From a virus: a stretch of DNA of 64,000 nucleotides. Below the pieces are notes generated by a model. That model did not search any database. It worked only from the letters and a program-made list of their open reading frames with translations, and was not told the origin of the DNA. Positions 16,844 to 25,718 of this stretch are shown in pieces; within the stretch, counting starts at the first letter, position 1, and the number at the start of each line of letters is the position of its first letter. Made by a program: the position numbers and the translations under genes. The stretch covers positions 78,879 through 142,878 of the IMG/VR virus record IMGVR_UViG_3300044568_003163; one strand, 5' to 3'.

Positions 16844-18001
16844 TTATATTACCCACCAGTTTGCGTTATCTGAAACTAAAGTAATTGATTCATATATTTT
16901 GTTTATTACTGCAGTAAGTCCATCATCTATCGTTTGAGTAGAAAATGCATCAACAGTAATTGGTGGAGTACCATCTATTTTTTTAATTACTAATGTTGAA
17001 GTATTATCAATTGCAGTAGGTAGATTAACTTGAAAAGCTCCTCCAGAAGTATTACATTTTAAAATAAAGGTTCCTGCAGTTGCACTTATATTATATGTAG
17101 TAGATGCAGAATCAATTACATAACCGCTAACACCTCCTGTTCCAGCAGGACCGGTAGCACCTTGAGGACCAGTAGCACCAACTGGACCGGTTATACCAAT
17201 TCCGGTAGCTCCATTAAGACCATCGTTTCCAGTAGGTCCAGTAGGTCCATTAAGGCCAGTAGGTCCAGTTTGACCTACTCCAGTAGCACCAGTAATTCCG
17301 ATAAGACCAGTAGCACCGATAGGACCTTGAAGTCCAGTAGCACCAGTTTGTCCATTATTACCAGTAGGACCTTGAAGTCCAGTAGCACCAGTAGGACCTT
17401 GAAGTCCAGTAGCACCAGTAGGACCTTGAAGTCCAGTAGCACCAGTTTGTCCATTATTACCGGTAGAACCTTGAATTCCAGTAGAACCAGTTTGTCCATC
17501 GTTTCCAGTAGGACCTATTCCACCAGTCATTCCAATAGCTCCAGTTTGTCCATCATTTCCGGTAGCACCTTGAAGGCCATTGTTTCCGGTAGGACCAGTA
17601 GCTCCGGCTACACCAGGATTTCCTGTAGCACCAGTAGCTCCAATTTGACCATCATTTCCTGTAGCACCAGTAAGACCGATTTGACCATCATTTCCAGTAG
17701 GACCGGTAGGTCCAGTTACACCTGCACCGGTTGGACCGATTTGTCCATTATTTCCAGTAGGACCGGTAGGTCCTTGAATTCCAGTAGCTCCGGTTTCACC
17801 AGCACCAGTAGAACCAGTAGCACCTTTATTTCCGTCTACCCCTGTAGGACCGGTAGCTCCTGTTTGACCTCTACTTGCTTGTAAAGTTATAGGATTACCG
17901 AGTCCATCATAATAATTTCCGTTTCCGTCTGTTTGTAAAAGATTACCAAAAGAGTTTGATACGAACTGATTGGTTAAATCAAAATCTTGATTTTGTGGCA
18001 T
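16844..18001 (-). CDS. Collagen-like tail fibre protein, 385 aa
   Basis: After an N-terminal segment of about 43 residues (attachment part) there are about 80 Gly-X-Y triplets, mostly GATGPTG and GLQGPTG types. A C-terminal beta domain of about 90 residues follows and ends SDNANWWVI. Collagen-like shafts with a C-terminal trimerising knob are typical of phage tail fibres. Threonine takes the place of hydroxyproline in many triplets, as in other phage and bacterial collagens. It precedes the other tail genes and is probably part of the host-contact structure. Confidence 0.85.
   Translation of the reverse strand: MPQNQDFDLTNQFVSNSFGNLLQTDGNGNYYDGLGNPITLQASRGQTGATGPTGVDGNKGATGSTGAGETGATGIQGPTGPTGNNGQIGPTGAGVTGPTGPTGNDGQIGLTGATGNDGQIGATGATGNPGVAGATGPTGNNGLQGATGNDGQTGAIGMTGGIGPTGNDGQTGSTGIQGSTGNNGQTGATGLQGPTGATGLQGPTGATGLQGPTGNNGQTGATGLQGPIGATGLIGITGATGVGQTGPTGLNGPTGPTGNDGLNGATGIGITGPVGATGPQGATGPAGTGGVSGYVIDSASTTYNISATAGTFILKCNTSGGAFQVNLPTAIDNTSTLVIKKIDGTPPITVDAFSTQTIDDGLTAVINKIYESITLVSDNANWWVI
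17364..17444. repeat. 27-bp tandem repeat inside the collagen-like gene, three copies
   Basis: Three perfect 27-bp copies lie at 17364-17390, 17391-17417 and 17418-17444; each encodes three collagen triplets (GATGLQGPT in the reading frame). Further diverged copies flank them. Length changes by whole triplets would lengthen or shorten the fibre shaft in frame. Confidence 0.93.
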
Positions 18002-18003
18002 TG

Positions 18004-18540
18004 TTATCTAATATTAGAAATTCTAACTCCAACTTTTGGTGCGGTCTCAACCGATTCCGTAACCTTAACCGTTACTTTCTTAGAGCTAGTAGCTACAAAA
18101 GTATCTTCCCAAGGATTAAATACCATGTCATCAGCTATAACTTCAAGTTTTATTTTTCCTATCTCATTTTCTAACAGAAAATTCATTTTACGTAAAGGTA
18201 TTTCACAATGTCCTTTATCGTCAATAGTACCTTCAAACATATAAGTCATATCCTTACTTTCAATAATAACTCTAGCCTTACTATTTGCTGGATTAGCTCC
18301 TGATATTTCCATATCACAAATAAACGTTTCAGTTTTATCTCTAAATACTTTATATCCGGTAACAGGTTCTTCAACTATAGGTGTGATAGATTCCTGTATT
18401 TTTTGAGGTTCTCTGATTGGTGGAGTATTGATTTCCGGCTTTTCATCGATAACAACCGTTTCTAATACAGGTTCGTTTTCAATGGATTCGGTAGATCTTT
18501 CTTTAGCTAATTTAGCCATGAATGTTTCGAAACTTTCCAT
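18004..18540 (-). CDS. Structural-region protein, 178 aa
   Basis: The N-terminus [17 protein letters not shown] is a short helix resembling the leader peptides of the 29.7-38.3 kb cassette, but without the LNE end. A Pro/Glu-rich linker (about 20-60) follows, then a beta-sandwich-like domain with [14 protein letters not shown] and [15 protein letters not shown]. The sequence alone gives no named family; position just upstream of the collagen-like gene suggests a tail or head accessory part. Confidence 0.7.
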   Translation of the reverse strand: MESFETFMAKLAKERSTESIENEPVLETVVIDEKPEINTPPIREPQKIQESITPIVEEPVTGYKVFRDKTETFICDMEISGANPANSKARVIIESKDMTYMFEGTIDDKGHCEIPLRKMNFLLENEIGKIKLEVIADDMVFNPWEDTFVATSSKKVTVKVTESVETAPKVGVRISNIR

Positions 18541-18558
18541 TTAGTGTGTTGCTTTTTG

Positions 18559-18927
18559 TTATATATCCTTCCTACTAATGTGAGTAAGTTTTACTTGCGG
18601 TTTAAGGACTTCTTCAATAGTTCGATCTATTTCAGTCAAAGTCATTACGCATTCAGGATTTCTTTCTTTTAATTGATGAGATGTAATACCATTAACTCTA
18701 CATATAAGATTGACGAATTTCTTATATTCTTTACCGGTTAAGGCTTGCTTTACTATTTCCTGTGGCGGCAAATAAACATGCTTAGCTGCCGGATTTGTTA
18801 AATTTGCATTTACTCCTCCTAATGCATCACGAACTTTTATCGTAATTGCTACATCATCCCATGTATAATATGCACCTATCCATTCCTCATTCAAATTAGA
18901 CCATTTGAAATATATCTTTTCGTCCAT
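18559..18927 (-). CDS. Structural-region hypothetical protein, 122 aa
   Basis: It starts MDEKIYFKWSNLNEEWIGAYYTWDDV, a compact acidic/aromatic domain, with a helical C-terminal half ending THISRKDI. Not recognised. Location between lysis and tail genes suggests a virion component. Confidence 0.72.
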   Translation of the reverse strand: MDEKIYFKWSNLNEEWIGAYYTWDDVAITIKVRDALGGVNANLTNPAAKHVYLPPQEIVKQALTGKEYKKFVNLICRVNGITSHQLKERNPECVMTLTEIDRTIEEVLKPQVKLTHISRKDI

Positions 18928-18957
18928 TTCTATTATATGTTAATAACTTCAAAAAGA

Positions 18958-19431
18958 TTATTTAGGAGTATCGTATTTTTCGAGAATAGATGTCATCTTT
19001 TTTAGTATAGGCTTTTGATTTACAGGCACTATAGTTTTCTTAATTTGTACAATAGGTTCAGGTTCTCGAACGCTTCTCAAAACTCGAATAGTATCGTAAG
19101 GATTGTCTCTTTCTATTTCGTTAACTTCGGGTCTTCGTACTAAAGTTCTTTCGACTAGAGTTTGAGGTTTAAGTGAGAGCATACTATCTAAAAGGCGTTT
19201 TACTTCTAAAATATCTTTTGTCTTTTTATTGCTATCATCCATTATTTGATTATTCAATTTTAGTTGATTAGCATAAGTAACCATCATTGAATCATATTGA
19301 GTAGATATTGATAAACAATCGTCAGTTTTAAAATACGAAGTACCTATAGCAGTCATCGAACTAAAGATAACTGCTATGATAAATGCCCATATTCTTTGTT
19401 TTGGTGTTAGTGATTTTATAACTTCAAACAT
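18958..19431 (-). CDS. Single-span membrane protein with coiled coil (possible spanin-like), 157 aa
   Basis: A hydrophobic span lies at about residues 13-30 (IWAFIIAVIFSSMTAIG), then a periplasmic helical region (about 40-100) and a basic, proline-containing tail. An N-terminal anchor followed by a long periplasmic coil is the layout of inner-membrane spanin subunits, and the gene lies directly after the M15 endolysin gene. No lipoprotein partner is seen in or beside it, so the spanin role is only a suggestion. Confidence 0.7.
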   Translation of the reverse strand: MFEVIKSLTPKQRIWAFIIAVIFSSMTAIGTSYFKTDDCLSISTQYDSMMVTYANQLKLNNQIMDDSNKKTKDILEVKRLLDSMLSLKPQTLVERTLVRRPEVNEIERDNPYDTIRVLRSVREPEPIVQIKKTIVPVNQKPILKKMTSILEKYDTPK

Positions 19432-19439
19432 AATTAAAA

Positions 19440-20057
19440 TTATTTGTATGGCGCATATTTAGGTAGGCCCTTAACTCTAACGCAACGTAGAATTTGTTTT
19501 CTTTGTTTGCCAGTGGATTCGTAACTCACATGAACCCAATTTGGATTTATATCATTACCATATTCCCATATAAGCTGGTCAAATTCTAAATTATCTTTAA
19601 TAAAATCAAAGACCATTTTATTAGTAATTCCTGTACCTGCAGAATCTTGGTCTAAATCTAAAGCTTCACCAGTACTGTGTTGTGAAGTTAAAGATGCTCC
19701 TGGTGTAGCAGCATTTAGGGCTTTGCTTCTATATCCCGAAGATATTAAAATAGGTTTACCAAAATGTAAACGAATAGGTTCAAAAACCTTTTCGGCTATT
19801 AATTTCAAATTAGCCAAATGTTCAGGAGATGGGGTATTGTCTATTCCAAGGCGTTTTGCTTCACCGGAATTAGTTACTTCGCTAAGCGAAAGGTGTGCAC
19901 TTAATTTCATAGGATATATTATTTTTCTGTCTTCTAATTCTTCCGTTATGATTCGATTCATCATAATTTGAGCATCATCAGGTTTAACACCGGCACGAAT
20001 TAACATCGATAGTATCTTCATGCCAAATTCCATTTGGTCATCTGATAATCTTGACAT
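19440..20057 (-). CDS. M15-family peptidase, probable endolysin
   Basis: The motifs SSGYRSKALN (106-115) and SQHSTGEALDLD (125-136) give the M15 zinc ligands H127 and D134. NWVHVSY near residue 182 supplies the third histidine. The family cleaves D-Ala-D-Ala or L-Ala-D-Glu bonds in peptidoglycan. The first 55 residues are helical and may regulate or localise it. It lies between two membrane-protein genes, forming part of a lysis cassette with the GH19 enzyme 3 kb upstream. No signal peptide is present, so access to the wall would need a holin. Confidence 0.88.
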   Translation of the reverse strand: MSRLSDDQMEFGMKILSMLIRAGVKPDDAQIMMNRIITEELEDRKIIYPMKLSAHLSLSEVTNSGEAKRLGIDNTPSPEHLANLKLIAEKVFEPIRLHFGKPILISSGYRSKALNAATPGASLTSQHSTGEALDLDQDSAGTGITNKMVFDFIKDNLEFDQLIWEYGNDINPNWVHVSYESTGKQRKQILRCVRVKGLPKYAPYK

Positions 20058-20063
20058 CGCTAT

Positions 20064-20639
20064 TTAGCTATTTTTATTCTCGGATGCATATTTTACACCC
20101 ATAATCGTACCTACGATAGAGAATGCGTTTGTGAGTAGAATACCAAACATATTAGACCAAGTCGAACCTATGATTTGAGTGTCTTTACCAGTAAACATTG
20201 CAACACTGTACATAATCGTTGTTATTATTCCAACGCTCATAATTACAACTAAAGCTACTTTGACGATTGTTCCAATTAATTCAGTTTGTGATTTTTTCTG
20301 AATAATATCTAAGTCGTTTAAAGCTGCGTCTTTTGCTACTAATGCCTCAGTTTTAGAATTCTCTGCTTCTTGAAGAGCAATCTTAAGGTCTTCGTTTATA
20401 CGTATGTTTTCTTCCTCGGATGCTAATAATTCTCGATTTCTTTCTTGTACTTGTTTAGTAACTTCTAATCGTTTCCTTCTAGCATCTTTGTCCTTTTCTA
20501 AAGCCGTTGAAAGATAATCTGAAAATTCTTTATCACCTTCTTCGGGCTCTATAACTTTAAGTAAGTTACCTTCAATAGCAACTCGTTTAGTCTTTTGAAT
20601 TTCAAGTAAAAAATCTCGGATTACTTTATTTACTTTCAT
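20064..20639 (-). CDS. Two-span membrane protein with coiled coil (possible holin), 191 aa
   Basis: Residues about 45-118 form a charged coiled coil (QERNRELLASEEENIRIN). Two hydrophobic spans follow, at about 122-146 (IVKVALVVIMSVGIITTIMY) and 158-181. Its start shares bases with the stop of the response-regulator gene. Two spans beside endolysin genes are compatible with a holin, though the large cytosolic coil is unusual and could instead bind the regulator. Function is inferred from position. Confidence 0.7.
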   Translation of the reverse strand: MKVNKVIRDFLLEIQKTKRVAIEGNLLKVIEPEEGDKEFSDYLSTALEKDKDARRKRLEVTKQVQERNRELLASEEENIRINEDLKIALQEAENSKTEALVAKDAALNDLDIIQKKSQTELIGTIVKVALVVIMSVGIITTIMYSVAMFTGKDTQIIGSTWSNMFGILLTNAFSIVGTIMGVKYASENKNS

Positions 20640-21070
20640 TATTTATAAACTTTGAACGGCGCAGTTCTATTTTTATAACCTTCAAAATCTTTTTTAAATT
20701 CCTCTAGTCTAGGTTCGATGTCGTCAGATTTGATTATCCAGAATTGAGCTCCAGATTTAACGGCTTTTGCTTGTTCTTCTGGCTCATTAGATGATGAGAT
20801 GATTCCAATAACCACGTTATTACCATACTCAAAGTTTATCTTACGAATAAGCTCGATACCATCATACGAAGAACCTATGATATTAAGATCTACGAAAACA
20901 CATTCAGGTTTTCCTTCAGGATCTTTTTGCCAACCTGAAAATAGTTTAGCAGCTTCGTCTGAGCTATCTATAGACTCAAGAGAAAGTGAAATATCTAAAA
21001 GACTGCAAGCGTCTTCGAAAACTAAGTGAAAAAGACTTTCGTCATCTACTAGTAAAATTGAATCAATCAT
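20639..21070 (-). CDS. Response-regulator receiver protein, no output domain
   Basis: The 143-aa protein is a stand-alone receiver. It has the acidic pair D9-D10 (LLVDDES), phospho-acceptor D61 in VFVDLNI, S92/S93 in GIISSSNE and K114 in WIIKSDD. No DNA-binding or enzymatic output domain follows, so it would act by protein contact, as CheY does. It lies 12 bases after the histidine kinase gene and abuts the two-span membrane protein gene, forming a kinase/receiver pair in the lysis cassette. Confidence 0.92.
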   Translation of the reverse strand: MIDSILLVDDESLFHLVFEDACSLLDISLSLESIDSSDEAAKLFSGWQKDPEGKPECVFVDLNIIGSSYDGIELIRKINFEYGNNVVIGIISSSNEPEEQAKAVKSGAQFWIIKSDDIEPRLEEFKKDFEGYKNRTAPFKVYK

Positions 21071-21082
21071 TTTTGTTTTATG

Positions 21083-23008
21083 TTATTTTAATTTGATTTT
21101 CATTTGTGTGCCTATCTCTGGCAGTTTATTACATTTAATGGTAAAGCCATGTTCACTTAAAATTGCAATACATATATTAAGGCCTAATCCGGTTCCTGAT
21201 TCTGCTTGTCCTTCTTTCCTTACATACGGTTTAGATAGATAATCGAAATCTGCTTGACTTAATCCTCTACCGTTATCTTCAATAAAGAGAGTATCTTCAA
21301 CTCGATAAATTTTAACAAATTTACTATTACTGTCATTGTATTTCAATCCATTACGAATAAGATTATCAATTGATGTACAAAATAAGGCTTCATTAACATC
21401 CAATTCTCCTAAGTCTTCTAAAATTACTTGAGGTCGATATGCAGTTGCAGAAAGATAATCCTCTAATATAAGCTTAAGATTGCAATTAACTCGATCAAGT
21501 ACAACATCCTTCTTTACCAAATTTGTAAATTCATAAACTCCTTTATAAACTTTTTGAGTGTGTCGCAGACCTTCTTTAATCATCTTAAGAGGTGCTTCAA
21601 TCTTCAACTCTTTTATTTGTTCTTCCGTGAGTCTACGTTCTAACGAAGATAAACCTCGAGGCATATATGTGTTAATTCCACTATGCATATCATGTCGAAG
21701 AATTTTAGCAGCATGTTCAAGATAAGTGTTTTTCTTTTCAATCTCTATCTGCTGATTATAGCTTTGAGTAACATCAGTAGCAATTTTCATTATTCGATAA
21801 GGTTTACCATCAATACCAATAACCGGATTATAAGTTGCTTGTAGATAAATTAAATTTCCATCTTTTTTCTTTCTGATAATTTCTCCACTAAAGAATTTTC
21901 CTGTTCGTAGAGTTTCCCAAAATTTTTGATATTCATTTGATTCGACAAATTCATCCTCTACGAATATGCTATGATGTTTACCTACGATTTCTTCGAATTT
22001 ATCGTATCCCATAGTATTTAAGAAAAGTGAATTAGCAAATATTATATTACCTCCTAAGTCGAATTCAATAACCGCATTAGATTGATTAATTGCAGTCATT
22101 CTATTATGTATTTCGTTCTCTTTGTTTTTTAATTGAGTAACATCTTGTCGGATAGACATAAATCCTAATATGGTTCCGTCATCGTCGAAATTGCACTTTA
22201 TAAAAGTATCTACATAATACAATGAGCCATTTTTTGCTCGGTTTGTACAGATAGCATTCCAAATTTTCTTTTCTTTGACTACTGTCCTATACATATCAGA
22301 CCAAAATTCCTTAGGATGTTCACCTGAATTTACAACATTATGGTCAAGGCCTATCACTTCATCTATCGTATATCCAGAAATATCACAAAACTTTTGATTT
22401 ACATATGTTATCTTTCCTTTAGAATCAGCCATTGAAATGATTGCTGATGTATCGAGAAATTTTTCTAGTTCTATCATTTGACTCGATAACTTTTTAGATT
22501 CTTTAACAGAATAAGCAAATGAATACAGAGACGAAAGTATTTGAGCAAAATGAATTTCCTCAGTTTTCCATATTCTAGGGGATAGACTTTCAATACAAAT
22601 AACCCCAATCAACGATCCACTATACCAAATTGGTACATCTAACATCGATTTAACACCCAGAGGTTTTAGATAACCTTCAAGAAAACACGATGTGGCAGGA
22701 TGATTTTCTGCATCATTAGCAACAATGATTGGATTTTCTTCCAGTGATAAAAAATATGATTCGAAATCTTTTTTATGTAAAATAATATCTTGATAAAAGG
22801 CATCTTCTAATTTTATATAAAGTTGTTGAAGGATGATAGAATCTCGGTCCTCGTTAAACAACCATATAGATGTTCGATCAGCTGAAACACTATCTACAAC
22901 TTCCTTAACCACCAATTTAGCTCCTTCCATAATATTACCTTTATAAAATAATTCATTTGAAGATTGATGTACTAATACCTCAGTTAAAATTTCTGAGTAT
23001 GATTTCAT
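21083..23008 (-). CDS. Sensor histidine kinase, GAF-PAS-PAS-HK, 641 aa
   Basis: Order of domains: GAF (about 20-170), PAS (about 180-295, with ITYVNQKFCDISGYTIDEV), PAS (about 300-420), dimerisation helix with H439 in LRHDMHSG, and the ATPase domain with N-box DNLIRNGLKYND, G1 EDNGRGLS and G2 GTGLGLNI. No membrane span is visible, so it is a cytosolic sensor of a small ligand, redox or light state. Pairing with the receiver gene 12 bases downstream is expected. Such full-length kinases are rare in phages; its place between two endolysins suggests a say in lysis timing, which is inference. Confidence 0.93.
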   Translation of the reverse strand: MKSYSEILTEVLVHQSSNELFYKGNIMEGAKLVVKEVVDSVSADRTSIWLFNEDRDSIILQQLYIKLEDAFYQDIILHKKDFESYFLSLEENPIIVANDAENHPATSCFLEGYLKPLGVKSMLDVPIWYSGSLIGVICIESLSPRIWKTEEIHFAQILSSLYSFAYSVKESKKLSSQMIELEKFLDTSAIISMADSKGKITYVNQKFCDISGYTIDEVIGLDHNVVNSGEHPKEFWSDMYRTVVKEKKIWNAICTNRAKNGSLYYVDTFIKCNFDDDGTILGFMSIRQDVTQLKNKENEIHNRMTAINQSNAVIEFDLGGNIIFANSLFLNTMGYDKFEEIVGKHHSIFVEDEFVESNEYQKFWETLRTGKFFSGEIIRKKKDGNLIYLQATYNPVIGIDGKPYRIMKIATDVTQSYNQQIEIEKKNTYLEHAAKILRHDMHSGINTYMPRGLSSLERRLTEEQIKELKIEAPLKMIKEGLRHTQKVYKGVYEFTNLVKKDVVLDRVNCNLKLILEDYLSATAYRPQVILEDLGELDVNEALFCTSIDNLIRNGLKYNDSNSKFVKIYRVEDTLFIEDNGRGLSQADFDYLSKPYVRKEGQAESGTGLGLNICIAILSEHGFTIKCNKLPEIGTQMKIKLK

Positions 23009-23020
23009 ATTTTGATATTT

Positions 23021-23833
23021 TTATTTTAGTAGGGAGTAATATTCCTTGAAATGTTTTAGCCTATCAGCTAATCCTATGGTACCACCGTTTACTCTTTTAG
23101 TTACTGCAGTAACTGTTGCATCGTCCGCTCCTTTGTCGCATATGGACCATAGTTTATTTGAATCAAAAAAGAATGCTGCAGAAGCTAATGGATATTTAGT
23201 CGCAACTAAATCTGGAGTAGCAATACAATCTTCACCGATAAATTTAGTAAAGTTAGTGTAGTTAGATTTTCCTGTTAATTGAATGAAACCTCTTCCTCTG
23301 AATTTGAATCCTTCACGAGAAGCCTCATCACCATTACCCATTCTAGATGCATAAACTCTAGAAGCAATTTTCTCTGGTTGTCTTGCATATAAATCAGACA
23401 TATTTCCAGGAAAGTACTTTCCAAATATTTTCTTCAAACCATCTGCCGAGTAATTTACATTTTCAGTAACTGCCTTAAATCCACCTGACTCATGGCCACA
23501 TTGAGCTAAGAAATGAGCTAATCTTAATGGAGTAGTGATGTTGAATTTTTTGGCAGTATCAGGAATTTGAGCAATAACTGAATCTGGTACGTGACCTTTT
23601 AATTTGTCTAATTTAAAAGGAGATGTAGGAATTGGTGTAGACGATGTAGTAATTGCTTGGATTTTACTCCAAGTAGCATCACCAACAAATCCATCTGCAG
23701 TTAATCCATTCTTAGATTGAAAGTCTTTAACCGCCTTTTCTGTGCCTGGACCGAAGTCACCATCAGCACTCAAACCCAAAGCTTTTTGTAAAGCTATTAC
23801 GTCTGGACTAGTAGAACCTATTTTAAGTAGCAT
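23021..23833 (-). CDS. Endolysin: peptidoglycan-binding domain plus GH19 (chitinase-like) domain
   Basis: Residues about 1-58 form a PG_binding_1 domain (GLSADGDFGPGTEKAVKDFQ). A Thr/Ser/Pro linker follows, then a GH19-type lysozyme-like domain with AHFLAQCGHESGGFK (catalytic Glu in HES, 114-116) and FKFRGRGFIQLTGKSNY (176-192). These endolysins cut the glycan strands of peptidoglycan. There is no signal peptide, so release depends on a holin. A T4-late-like TATAAATA lies about 50 bases upstream (23887-23878), which could be its promoter. Confidence 0.9.
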   Translation of the reverse strand: MLLKIGSTSPDVIALQKALGLSADGDFGPGTEKAVKDFQSKNGLTADGFVGDATWSKIQAITTSSTPIPTSPFKLDKLKGHVPDSVIAQIPDTAKKFNITTPLRLAHFLAQCGHESGGFKAVTENVNYSADGLKKIFGKYFPGNMSDLYARQPEKIASRVYASRMGNGDEASREGFKFRGRGFIQLTGKSNYTNFTKFIGEDCIATPDLVATKYPLASAAFFFDSNKLWSICDKGADDATVTAVTKRVNGGTIGLADRLKHFKEYYSLLK

Positions 23834-23877
23834 AGATAAATTTATTTTAAATATCTATCTCTTATAGGCAATAAAAT

Positions 23878-23887
23878 CTATTTATAC
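23878..23887 (-). promoter_or_regulatory. Possible T4-like late promoter element
   Basis: The minus strand reads GTATAAATAG here, containing the T4 late consensus TATAAATA, about 45 bases upstream of the endolysin ATG at 23833. A single short element in AT-rich DNA, also overlapping the end of a short frame, so it is only suggestive. Confidence 0.35.
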
Positions 23888-24018
23888 ATTAGATTAAATG
23901 TCTTTGGTTGGGTCCTTGGCTCGGCTGGGCTTTGCCTCGGAATAAACTTCTTCAATTTCCTCGAATCCAAGTAATCGTTATATGCATCTTGGATACGGAG
24001 AGTTTCGAAATTGAAAAT
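23878..24018 (-). CDS. Possible short gene without ATG, 46 codons
   Basis: Directly after the TAA of the 115-aa membrane gene, and in the same frame, an open frame of 46 codons runs to a TAG (ETLRIQDAYNDYLDSRKLKK...). It begins with ATT, so it would need an ATT start or readthrough of the stop. The Lys/Arg-rich, proline-ending product looks protein-like, but no ATG is available except near its end. It may be a relic of a longer 3' end. Confidence 0.3.
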   Translation of the reverse strand: MFNFETLRIQDAYNDYLDSRKLKKFIPRQSPAEPRTQPKTFNLMYK

Positions 24019-24366
24019 TTATTTTAGAAAAATTTGTATTGCCAGAATGACAAACGAAAGAAAAACGCAAAGACCATTTTTGAAGTCTAGGCCTTGTTTG
24101 AGGATGAGGAGAGTAAGAATAAAGAAGATGATTGTTCCAGTGATTGTAGGAATAATTCTCGAAGGCCATATCTGCGAATCAAATCCTTCGTATAAATGAC
24201 CTACTCCTAGAATGAATAAGTAAGAAACCGTAGTTCCAAAAACTATTGATATGAGAAGACGATAATCGTTGACTTCAGGCCAGATGAATTGTGAATTAGT
24301 TTGAAACCAAATTAAGACTTGGCCTATTGCACAATATAAAATTCCTATAAGGATATGTTTATTCAT
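24019..24366 (-). CDS. Four-span membrane protein, 115 aa
   Basis: Hydrophobic segments are visible at about 4-20, 37-55, 68-87 and 95-113, with short polar loops. Its ATG overlaps the stop of the 39-aa gene upstream (ATGA-type). No family recognised; an inner-membrane location is clear from composition. Confidence 0.78.
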   Translation of the reverse strand: MNKHILIGILYCAIGQVLIWFQTNSQFIWPEVNDYRLLISIVFGTTVSYLFILGVGHLYEGFDSQIWPSRIIPTITGTIIFFILTLLILKQGLDFKNGLCVFLSFVILAIQIFLK

Positions 24367-24482
24367 CGTTTTCTAAAAGTTTCAATTATAGAGACGATTT
24401 CTCCCAATACCACGATTATAAATATTGCTATGCAAATAGATACTCCTTGATGATTTTCTATTGAGGTTAATATTTCTTCCAT
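24363..24482 (-). CDS. Small single-span membrane protein, 39 aa
   Basis: ATG at 24482 overlaps the stop of the 74-aa gene (TAATG), and its TGA overlaps the next ATG. Residues about 14-30 are hydrophobic (VSICIAIFIIVVLGEIV). Overlap at both ends makes it likely to be real. Confidence 0.65.
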   Translation of the reverse strand: MEEILTSIENHQGVSICIAIFIIVVLGEIVSIIETFRKR

Positions 24483-24706
24483 TATTCAGGATTTATGATT
24501 TCTACTATTTTCCATCTATCAGTTTTCTGACAGATTACAATTTGTTTTTGTGCTAAAATTTTACCTAACCAAATTGATTTTTCTTCGTTAGCTAGATAAG
24601 TCTTAACTTCTTCTAGAGTTTTGAATGTCTTATGGGTTTTTAATAACACGGTAAGACCTGAACTATAAGAATCATAAGCGTATAATTTGAATTTAGTTTC
24701 TTCCAT
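24482..24706 (-). CDS. Hypothetical protein, 74 aa
   Basis: A small mixed alpha/beta protein, starting MEETKFKLYAYDSYSS, with basic residues and a C-terminal WKIVEIINPE. Start and stop both overlap neighbours by one or more bases. No family recognised. Confidence 0.75.
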   Translation of the reverse strand: MEETKFKLYAYDSYSSGLTVLLKTHKTFKTLEEVKTYLANEEKSIWLGKILAQKQIVICQKTDRWKIVEIINPE

Positions 24707-25407
24707 TACAATTGTTGAGCTTTACGTTTGATTTCATCTTTTGTTGCTTCTAATTTCTTCAACGATTTTTTGATTTTTTCTAATGCAAAATCATTTGAAA
24801 TTTCTTTCATCCAAAGTTTATGAGTTTCTTTGGCCTCTTTCGTGGATTCTTCTAGGAATGAATAAACATTAAGACCCCAATGAGGCGTGAACTTAACGAA
24901 TTCCATTTTAAACATTGCCGTTTTGTAAAGACCAAATCTATTTGCATAACGAGGATTTCTTCGAGAATTATAATTTTTATATCGTTGTATTATGATTGAT
25001 GGTGATTTATTTTCGTAATTTTCGAGTTCATTTACATATCGTTCTATGAGCTCGTGGGCTAATGAAAAATCTACATACACATCTTTTATTTGTGCATAGA
25101 TAGGAGATTGTTTATCTTCTGGTGCTATATAACCAAGCAACATATTAGGTCCACCATCCCAACCATTGTTAGGCTCGAAATTAGAAGAGTATTTATTAAG
25201 AATGGTTCGGTCACCCTTTTTGATGTGACATTCCTCATTTTCCATTTCTTTACCAACACTAATAATAAATTCTTTAAGCGTACTTTCGTAGAAATTTACA
25301 TTTTCTTTATGAAGACGATATCTTTCAGTTTCAATTTCTTGAGCTTTCTTAATTGCCTCAAGTTTTTTGATTCGTCGTTTATCTCGGATGAATTGAAATA
25401 TACCCAT
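24706..25407 (-). CDS. Hypothetical protein with coiled-coil ends, 233 aa
   Basis: Charged helices at both ends (KKLEAIKKAQEIETERYRLH near 14-33 and a Lys-rich end) flank a central mixed domain with aromatic residues (GWDGGPNMLLGYIAPED). Not recognised. It is translated together with the DnaA-like gene upstream (start/stop overlap). Confidence 0.75.
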   Translation of the reverse strand: MGIFQFIRDKRRIKKLEAIKKAQEIETERYRLHKENVNFYESTLKEFIISVGKEMENEECHIKKGDRTILNKYSSNFEPNNGWDGGPNMLLGYIAPEDKQSPIYAQIKDVYVDFSLAHELIERYVNELENYENKSPSIIIQRYKNYNSRRNPRYANRFGLYKTAMFKMEFVKFTPHWGLNVYSFLEESTKEAKETHKLWMKEISNDFALEKIKKSLKKLEATKDEIKRKAQQL

Positions 25408-25700
25408 TATTTTAAAGATTTAACTTGTGATTCGATTTCGTTGTACATTGCTTCAACTAATTTGTTTGAACGTTTGTCGTAGTGAATACAAGTAGATGCA
25501 TGAATTACTGTGGCATGATTATCTCTTCCGTGTTGTTTAGCAATGGCAAGTAAATTAAGGCCGGTATTAAATCTTGAAAAGTACATTGACAAATGTCGTG
25601 CTTGAACTACGTTAGCTTTCCTTGAAGGAGAATTGATTTGACTGATTGAGATTCCAGTTACTTGCGAAACGATAGTTTGAATTTGTGGTACTGTTGACAT
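25407..25700 (-). CDS. DnaA domain IV-like DNA-binding protein, 97 aa
   Basis: The whole protein aligns by eye to the C-terminal DNA-binding domain of DnaA. It starts with IQTIVSQVTGISISQINS and continues VQARHLSMYFSR and HGRDNHATVIHA (residues 57-68), which matches the DnaA signature RDHTTVLHA. There is no ATPase domain. DnaA domain IV binds DnaA boxes, so the protein may bind the host or phage origin, or compete with host DnaA. It is expressed from a class B promoter (25719-25782). Confidence 0.85.
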   Translation of the reverse strand: MSTVPQIQTIVSQVTGISISQINSPSRKANVVQARHLSMYFSRFNTGLNLLAIAKQHGRDNHATVIHASTCIHYDKRSNKLVEAMYNEIESQVKSLK

Positions 25701-25718
25701 AATGTATTTGTTTAAGAA

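Noticed and set aside
17162-17884. Plus-strand 240-codon frame rich in Ser/Thr
   Set aside because: It is the antisense of the collagen-like gene; its repeats come only from the Gly-X-Y coding on the other strand.
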